Shown here: positions 59,044 to 64,000 of the stretch, in pieces
Layout: each line of letters opens with the position of its first letter
How positions within the stretch are numbered: position 1 is the stretch's first letter
NCBI RefSeq assembly: GCF_900114165.1
Contig: NZ_FOSB01000004.1
Coordinates: 1 to 64,000 of the forward strand
DNA length: 64,000 nt
Source of the DNA: Halobacillus dabanensis
GTDB lineage: Bacteria > Bacillota > Bacilli > Bacillales > Halobacillaceae
Reading direction: 5' to 3'
Notes under the pieces: generated by a model
Seen by the model: the letters and a program-made list of their open reading frames with translations, nothing else
The model's database searches: none
Told to the model about the DNA's origin: nothing
Program-made: the position numbers and the translations under genes

Positions 59044-60303
59044 ATGGAACTGGATCAACTTGAATTGAATACGACGGTTGATGAAGCCGAAAAAACAAAA
59101 CCGTATTATACCGCTTTAATAGGTTGGAGTGTGCAGGCGATAGAAGCTGCCGCTCGAATGAATCGACCGTTCATCGTCGTCGGACCGTCAGAATTCGAGT
59201 CGTATGCAGAAAAGCATGATATACCGTTTGTAGGTTGGGACTTCAATAAACTCAATGAAGGATCTGATCAGCTGTACAAACAATTAAAAGAAATGGGTGC
59301 AGAACTTGCCGTTCCATTATATGAAGAATGTGTAGAATGGGCTGGTGCGTTAAATGCCCGTTTCCGTGAGGATCCTCGTGTTTTCAACCGATCCCTCTTG
59401 CTTCGTGATAAAGGAATGATGAAACGAAAAGCACAAATTTCCGGCATCAAAGTCGGTGTCTTTGAAGAGGCACACGACAAAGAAGATGTAGAACGCTTCT
59501 TGAAACGTGTGAATGAAGCATTGTTGAAATTAGAAGGCGACCACCTTGATCCCATTCATGTCAAGCCGCTCGATAAAGCCGGTTCTGTCGGTCACCTAGC
59601 CATATATAACAATGAAGATATCGAACAAATACAAGACACAGATTTTCCCTTGTTGATGGAAAGTCATCTGGATGGACAGGAATTTTCCTGTGAAGCATTC
59701 ATCCATAAAGGGAAAGTTCGTTTTCTTAATATTACTGAATACGTCAAATTGGGATACTCAAACTTCGTACCTGCCTCTCCTGCCCTTGAAGAAAAAAGGC
59801 CACTGATTGAACGTGCTGTGCAGCAGCTTGTCGATGCCTTTGAAATCGAGTACGGAGTCATTCATCCAGAATATTTCATTACCCAGGACGGGACGCTTCA
59901 CTTTGGGGAAGTTGCTGCCCGAGTACCTGGTGGGCACATTTTCGAACTGATTGAACGCGCCTATGGGTTTAGTGCGTATGAAGCACAAATCCTTTGCAGC
60001 GATCCCAATACGACAGAAGAAGAAATCCAAGAGTTGTTCCCGGATCCATATGATTATCAAAACTATGCCGGTTGCCTGATGGTCCATCCGCATGTTGATT
60101 ATGTAGAAGATTTAAAGGTCCCGGAAGAACTCGAAGATCACCCTTATTTCGAAAAACACGATATGTTCACCCCTCCGCAAGGGAAAGTAGCTGAACGTGT
60201 CGGATTCGGCAACCACTATGGCACCATCTTTTTCTATGGCCGTGACAGTGAAGAAATGACTGATTTGCTTAAAACGTACGAGCAATACAATTTCTATGTA
60301 TAA
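59044..60303 (+). CDS. ATP-grasp domain carboxylate-amine ligase
   Basis: 419 residues. An N-terminal Rossmann-like part (1-110), ATP-grasp core (115-300) with HVKPLDKAGSVGHLAIY (nucleotide-binding Lys174 and the flexible loop), MESHLDGQEFSCEAFIH (Glu206, Glu213), and HFGEVAARVPGGHI (Mg2+-binding Glu289), and a C-terminal lobe. The closest relatives by motif are amino-acid ligases of the BacD/carnosine-synthase type. The products are unknown. AAAGGAGAGGTTCGAA precedes the ATG. It is 30 bp from the papain-like gene and forms a two-gene operon with it. Confidence 0.85.
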   Translation: MELDQLELNTTVDEAEKTKPYYTALIGWSVQAIEAAARMNRPFIVVGPSEFESYAEKHDIPFVGWDFNKLNEGSDQLYKQLKEMGAELAVPLYEECVEWAGALNARFREDPRVFNRSLLLRDKGMMKRKAQISGIKVGVFEEAHDKEDVERFLKRVNEALLKLEGDHLDPIHVKPLDKAGSVGHLAIYNNEDIEQIQDTDFPLLMESHLDGQEFSCEAFIHKGKVRFLNITEYVKLGYSNFVPASPALEEKRPLIERAVQQLVDAFEIEYGVIHPEYFITQDGTLHFGEVAARVPGGHIFELIERAYGFSAYEAQILCSDPNTTEEEIQELFPDPYDYQNYAGCLMVHPHVDYVEDLKVPEELEDHPYFEKHDMFTPPQGKVAERVGFGNHYGTIFFYGRDSEEMTDLLKTYEQYNFYV

Positions 60304-60333
60304 GCACAAGCGATAGAGAAAGGAGATGGATTC

Positions 60334-62295
60334 ATGCCCCAAACGACGACTGCCCTTGTCGAACGTTTCTTATTTGCTCTCGATGAATTAGACAAAGCTC
60401 CATCTTTCGCAAAACCGAAGTATCAAACCGACGTCTACCAGGAGGCCAACAGACTGATTGAAACGGATGATGGTTTAGAAAAGTTATTCCAGCATGCGGA
60501 TCGCTTTGAAAAAGCAGGTGTATTTCAAGATGGCCCCTGGGAATCAGCAGAGAAATTACAACCGCCTCTCGTGGCAGGTTCATTAAAAGCGAAAGGCCTG
60601 CCAATGATCATTGAGGTATTGAGCGAACTGCGGATGCTCGCTATTGCTAAAGGAAAAGCGACGAATCCGAATGTGTCGGCTCAAATGGCAGAGGAATTTT
60701 TAAATGAAGTGATGGTCTTGAATTTGAACCTCTTATTTCCTGACGCTAGCGAAAGCTCACGGATAGAAGAACATGATAACGATGAAAAAACGAATAAACT
60801 CTTTCAATTCCTCTCTAACCATTTATCGTCAAGTGCCTTGGTCCAGACACTCATTTATGAAATTAAACGTTTGACAGCTCAACGACCAATCATGGTTAAA
60901 CGGATTGTTTCCATGATTAAAATGGCAAAAGAGATGCTTGATCACGATTCCGAAGACAAAGATAAAACAGAATTGAAGCAATTTATCGCCGCCATTGAAG
61001 GACCATCGACCTTAAGTGCCCAATACAAAGATGTGCATGCTTATTGGGCACAACTTAAGCTTCTGACTCGGACAGATCTTATATCAGAAAGTGTTTCCTT
61101 AGCTCAGTCGATGCGTGATACAGGGCTCGTATCTCCCCATCATGCGACATTAATCCGTTTTTTGAGCAAAAGGAACCCAGGATTGCTTGCCTACGCATTA
61201 AACTTGAACAGTAAAGGAAGTGCCAACCTTGAGGAGCATCGGGAGCTCGTCATTCAGCTGATTCGGGCCTCGATTTTCCCAGGGACCCGTCAGGCGATTT
61301 ACGGACTTTCCATGTTGCTCGAACGTGGTGTCTTATCTCACTCACCAGTCGCTCCCGGTTTACGAAGGCTGGTCGAACTCGACATTCGTCCAGATGTGCG
61401 TAAAGCCTTATATTCAACTACGAATACCGGTGAAGGTGTGACAGCAAATAGTATTCTTGTTGCCGGGGCCATTCAAGTGCTCGGTCAGCCATTGGGAGTC
61501 GGCCAAGGGTTCAATCCTACCTGCCAGGCAGCTCGCGGCATTAGCTTGTGGGCTCAACACGCGCCCGGTTTTTTACTTGAAATCATCCCGCGCGCAGCTC
61601 GCGATGGAGATTTAGATTTCACCTTCGAAGGGACACCTATTCACTCTAAAGATTTAAAAGGTGGACTTGCGCCTGAATTGCATAAAGAACTCGATCCTGT
61701 TTCTCTTGTCCTCGTTCCCCACCTTGATAAAATTTACAGTGAAATGATGACACGGGTCGCTTTGAGAGGTGAAGACGGTCACCGCTGGGTTAACCCTGCC
61801 TTTTACGGGAACTGGGTGCAAAAAGGATTCAGCTCAGTCTTCGATCCTATCACAGGGTATGTGCTGGATTATAATGGGTTCGTCAAACTCTTTTATGCCA
61901 CCCATCACCCTGAGTATAACGATGATTATGAACTGATCTATCCGAACCCTGTCGGCATTTTCATTACGAACGTGCACGGCAAACTGCTTGGCCTTCATGC
62001 TGTATCGATTACGAGAATAAGCAAAGACCAGAGTGGCGAAGAACGGATTTATTTTTACAATCCAAATAATGATGGATCGCAAAACTGGGGGCAAAACATC
62101 GAACCCAGCGTCAATGGAAATGGAGAAATGGAAGGAGAAAGCTCCCTCCCCTTCCATGAATTCGTCTCTCGTCTGTATGCCTTCCACTATAACCCATACG
62201 AACAAGGGGATGCATACGCTGTAGAAAACACAATCGTCCAAAACGTCCGTCAGCTTGCTCAGGAAAGCTGGGGGAAAGACTATACATGGGTGTAA
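60334..62295 (+). CDS. Large protein with papain-like Q/C/H/N signature
   Basis: 653 residues, no signal peptide or membrane segment. Residues 1-370 are helical repeats. The C-terminal part has GQGFNPTCQAARGISLWAQ (Gln391 and Cys397, six apart as in papain Q19/C25), LLGLHAVSITRI (His555) and RIYFYNPNND (Asn576). Order and spacing fit a papain-like cysteine-peptidase or transglutaminase fold. I do not recognise a named family, so activity is inferred. AAAGGAGATGGATTC precedes the ATG. Same operon as the ATP-grasp ligase. Confidence 0.75.
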   Translation: MPQTTTALVERFLFALDELDKAPSFAKPKYQTDVYQEANRLIETDDGLEKLFQHADRFEKAGVFQDGPWESAEKLQPPLVAGSLKAKGLPMIIEVLSELRMLAIAKGKATNPNVSAQMAEEFLNEVMVLNLNLLFPDASESSRIEEHDNDEKTNKLFQFLSNHLSSSALVQTLIYEIKRLTAQRPIMVKRIVSMIKMAKEMLDHDSEDKDKTELKQFIAAIEGPSTLSAQYKDVHAYWAQLKLLTRTDLISESVSLAQSMRDTGLVSPHHATLIRFLSKRNPGLLAYALNLNSKGSANLEEHRELVIQLIRASIFPGTRQAIYGLSMLLERGVLSHSPVAPGLRRLVELDIRPDVRKALYSTTNTGEGVTANSILVAGAIQVLGQPLGVGQGFNPTCQAARGISLWAQHAPGFLLEIIPRAARDGDLDFTFEGTPIHSKDLKGGLAPELHKELDPVSLVLVPHLDKIYSEMMTRVALRGEDGHRWVNPAFYGNWVQKGFSSVFDPITGYVLDYNGFVKLFYATHHPEYNDDYELIYPNPVGIFITNVHGKLLGLHAVSITRISKDQSGEERIYFYNPNNDGSQNWGQNIEPSVNGNGEMEGESSLPFHEFVSRLYAFHYNPYEQGDAYAVENTIVQNVRQLAQESWGKDYTWV

Positions 62296-62327
62296 TGTCT
62301 ATAACAAAACAAATGGAATAGAAATAC

Positions 62328-62362
62328 AAAACGCCAGTCCTTTTTATGCGGACCGGCGTTTT
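62328..62362 (+). terminator. Terminator of the ATP-grasp operon
   Basis: ACGCC-GTCC / GGAC-GGCGT with one mismatch, then a T-run. Confidence 0.75.
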
Positions 62363-62458
62363 TCATTCCTATATATACTCATTATAATCAGTCACTTCGG
62401 GGATACAATGATAGTTTCTATAAAAACATCCGCCTCTCACCCCCGTTTCGCATCAAAA

Positions 62459-62492
62459 AAAAGACTCCCAATCAAGTTGGAAGTCTTTTTAA
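62459..62492 (-). terminator. Terminator of cold-shock gene 1
   Basis: On the minus strand GACTTCCA / TGGGAGTC (one G-T) with a T-run. Confidence 0.75.
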
Positions 62493-62498
62493 TATTAC

Positions 62499-62696
62499 TT
62501 ATTTTTGAACGTTAGCTGCTTGAGGTCCACGGCTTCCTTCTTCAATTTCAAAGGAAACTTCCTGGTTCTCTTCTAGAGTCTTGAAACCTTCACCTTGAAT
62601 AGCAGAGAAGTGAACGAATACGTCGTCTTGACCTTCTACTTCAATAAAACCGAAACCTTTTTCTGCGTTGAACCATTTAACTGTACCTTGTACCAT
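62499..62696 (-). CDS. Cold-shock protein 1 (CspA/CspD family)
   Basis: 65 residues. RNP1 KGFGFIEV and RNP2 DVFVHFSAI bind single-stranded RNA/DNA; the start is [17 protein letters not shown]. It acts as an RNA chaperone. GGAGGCAACAACT fixes the ATG at 62696; a longer frame through the leader is not real. It differs from protein 2 at only a few positions. Long leader 62697-62835. Confidence 0.97.
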   Translation of the reverse strand: MVQGTVKWFNAEKGFGFIEVEGQDDVFVHFSAIQGEGFKTLEENQEVSFEIEEGSRGPQAANVQK

Positions 62697-62835
62697 AGTT
62701 GTTGCCTCCTGCGTGGATCTGATCCACAATGTATTACTATTATTGCTCTGCATATTCATTCAAGACGAAAGTCACTCTCTAGTTACTTTAGCTATCATTC
62801 GTAGACGAACAAGAATAATTAATTTTTATTATAAC
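62697..62835 (-). promoter_or_regulatory. Conserved 5' leader of cold-shock gene 1
   Basis: About 130 nt almost identical to the leader at 63867-64000, including ACTAGAGAGTGACTTTCGTC then TTGAATGAATA on the minus strand. A hairpin GTGGAT-CAG-ATCCAC lies just before the ribosome binding site. Cold-shock leaders often fold differently with temperature; the role is inferred. Confidence 0.6.
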
Positions 62836-62880
62836 CCCTCCTGCCCAAACTGTCAAGCTCCCCTCCCAATTATTTTCAAC

Positions 62881-63626
62881 AAAAGCTCCCTATTCTGTAA
62901 GACCCAGTTTCGAGAATTTAGGGGGAGTTCAGGGTTCTACGGGAAAAGGTTCGTCCAGTTCCATCGCCCAGACACTCGCGTCATAAGCAGAACATCAAAG
63001 GGAAAAAAACATTCCGTTGATGTTCTGCTTATGCCAGTCGTGTCTCCCAGGGCGATTCCACATTTGAACACTTTCCGTGGGGCGGGCGGTGAGCCTCCGC
63101 CCCTTTCCATGATAAGTATCTCGAAACCATCTTCAAGTAAAGGAAGCAGCATGATGTAAGTGAAAATGCGGTAATCCCAAGCTTGAAGTGCTATTCTCCC
63201 TCTACTTATGGCGGGGTTATTGTTAGGCGATTTCGAGTAACTCTTACTGCAAGGGGAGGTGGGGGATGAGGAGACTCCTAATGTGAAAGCGGAAGTGCCT
63301 TGGGCAGCGGCGTATGAACTGGACTGAGCTGGAGGAGATAAAGGAAACACGAAGAGCATAGCGATTCGATGTTGACTTATCGTACAGAAGCGAGGGAAGT
63401 CTCACTAGCCGCTAGGCACTGGAGCTGGATAGCACACATATGGCTTATGTAGTCCTTTTGAATGTAGGTCCATTCAGGTATAAGAACAGGAATGGATAGA
63501 CTGGCGAGACCCCGCAGGTCATGAAGTGTGAAGTGACCGAGGAGGCTTGCCGTCTTCCCCGCGGAAAGCGACTTATCCCCCACCGACCCTTATTTGCAAT
63601 AACAACAAGGTGGATCATCACAGCAA
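62881..63626. repeat. Mosaic of dispersed repeats, region D
   Basis: Gene-free stretch. It starts with AAAGCTCCCTATTCTGTAAG then ACCCAGTTTCGAGA, the MITE-like left end. It holds a perfect 17-bp inverted repeat (62982-62998 with 63017-63033, CATAAGCAGAACATCAA). Then comes a separate element (63276-63434) with AAGCGGAAGTGCCTTGGGCA, GGAGATAAAGGAAACACGAA, CGATTCGATGTTGACTTATC and GCCGCTAGGCACTGGAGCTG. It ends with CCGCGGAAAGCGACTTATCC, as in the right part of copy C. No gene. Confidence 0.65.
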
Positions 63627-63629
63627 ACA

Positions 63630-63662
63630 AAAAAAGACTCCCGCAAATGCGGAAGTCTTTTT
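63630..63662 (-). terminator. Terminator of cold-shock gene 2
   Basis: On the minus strand AAAGACTTCCGC / GCGGGAGTCTTT with one G-T, then T. Confidence 0.85.
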
Positions 63663-63668
63663 GTTTAC

Positions 63669-63866
63669 TTATTTTTGAACGTTAGCCGCTTGTGGGCCAC
63701 GATCGCCTTCAACGATTTCAAAAGAAACTTCTTGGTTCTCTTCTAGAGTCTTGAAACCTTCGCCTTGAATAGCAGAGAAGTGAACGAATACATCGTCTTG
63801 ACCTTCTACTTCAATAAAACCGAAACCTTTATCTGCGTTGAACCATTTAACTGTACCTTGTAACAT
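63669..63866 (-). CDS. Cold-shock protein 2 (CspA/CspD family)
   Basis: 65 residues, with KGFGFIEV and DVFVHFSAI as in protein 1; differences are at residue 2, the NADKG segment and the C-terminal VEGD-x-GPQAA. GGAGGTAACAAC fixes the ATG. It and protein 1 form a tandem, same-strand duplicate, each with its own leader and terminator. Confidence 0.97.
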   Translation of the reverse strand: MLQGTVKWFNADKGFGFIEVEGQDDVFVHFSAIQGEGFKTLEENQEVSFEIVEGDRGPQAANVQK

Positions 63867-64000
63867 GTTGTTACCTCCTGCGTGGATATCTGGACCCACA
63901 TTGTATTACTATTATTGCTCTGTCTATTCATTCAAGACGAAAGTCACTCTCTAGTTACTTCAGCTTTCATTTCTAACCGAACAAGAATAATTAACTTTCA
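63867..64000 (-). promoter_or_regulatory. Conserved 5' leader of cold-shock gene 2
   Basis: Matches 62697-62835 over about 130 nt with few changes. The promoter probably lies at or just beyond the window end. Confidence 0.6.

Noticed and set aside
62982-63033. CRISPR-like repeat
   Set aside because: The 17-bp inverted repeat occurs once as a hairpin and there are no regular direct repeats or spacers.
62668-63159. 163-aa frame spanning the cold-shock leader and repeats
   Set aside because: It runs antisense to cold-shock gene 1 and its leader and into dispersed repeats; composition is not protein-like.

Overview
The window looks like chromosome from a low-to-moderate GC, endospore-forming, probably halotolerant member of the Bacillaceae. 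A Halobacillus-like genus is my best guess, but the sequence alone does not prove it. Supporting signs: AGGAGG-type ribosome binding sites, rho-independent terminators after most genes, a Spo0E-family phosphatase, TnrA, RsbR-like STAS proteins, a YtrA-type operon, a CYP152 fatty-acid peroxygenase, a sigma-K-type promoter, two NhaC-family transporters and a NaChBac-type sodium channel. No rRNA, tRNA, CRISPR array or prophage was seen. The only transposase is the C-terminal end of one at the left edge.

Layout. 0-10.5 kb: IS1182-like transposase end, cstA, a Spo0E-like gene missed by length cut-offs, ridA, a DUF1206 membrane protein, an FG-GAP protein, an RsbR-like STAS protein with an oxidoreductase, and a frameshifted NhaC paralogue. 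10.8-20 kb: an RND exporter, YjiH-type membrane protein divergent from cypC, AI-2E family exporter, a PAS-STAS protein, and fbpA-tnrA behind a perfect TnrA box. 20-31.6 kb: a MITE-like repeat, yceI, an ECF sigma/anti-sigma pair, CHY zinc-finger and pRiA4b ORF-3 genes, metT under a complete SAM riboswitch, an SsuABC-type ABC importer, and a PadR operon. 31.6-40 kb: the first of two paralogous coiled-coil genes, a YtrA-type GntR/ABC operon, a zinc alcohol dehydrogenase, the sodium channel and a TPR-like protein. 40-46.8 kb: a CAP-domain protein and a compact cluster that may belong to the spore surface (second coiled-coil paralogue, two small unknowns, an acidic Cys-containing protein behind a sigma-K-type promoter, a low-complexity coiled-coil protein, a JAMM peptidase, two tiny basic ORFs). 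47-56 kb: OYE reductase, CorC/CNNM-type transporter, YbaN, DUF2207, a SurA-like lipoprotein, a frameshifted Nudix gene and a MerR-methyltransferase fusion. 56-64 kb: an orphan Z1-domain helicase-like protein, DUF1232, a two-gene operon of an ATP-grasp ligase and a large protein with a papain-like Q/C/H/N signature, and two near-identical cold-shock genes with conserved leaders.

Three repeat classes run through the intergenic regions. First, long near-perfect hairpins sharing the core GACCTGGT. Second, a MITE-like element with about 25-nt imperfect inverted ends. Third, degenerate copies of an AAGC-TTAAG-type repeat. The features most worth follow-up are the ATP-grasp/papain-like pair, the possible spore-surface cluster, and the hairpin family. 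Family names are from recognised motifs only; no database search was run.
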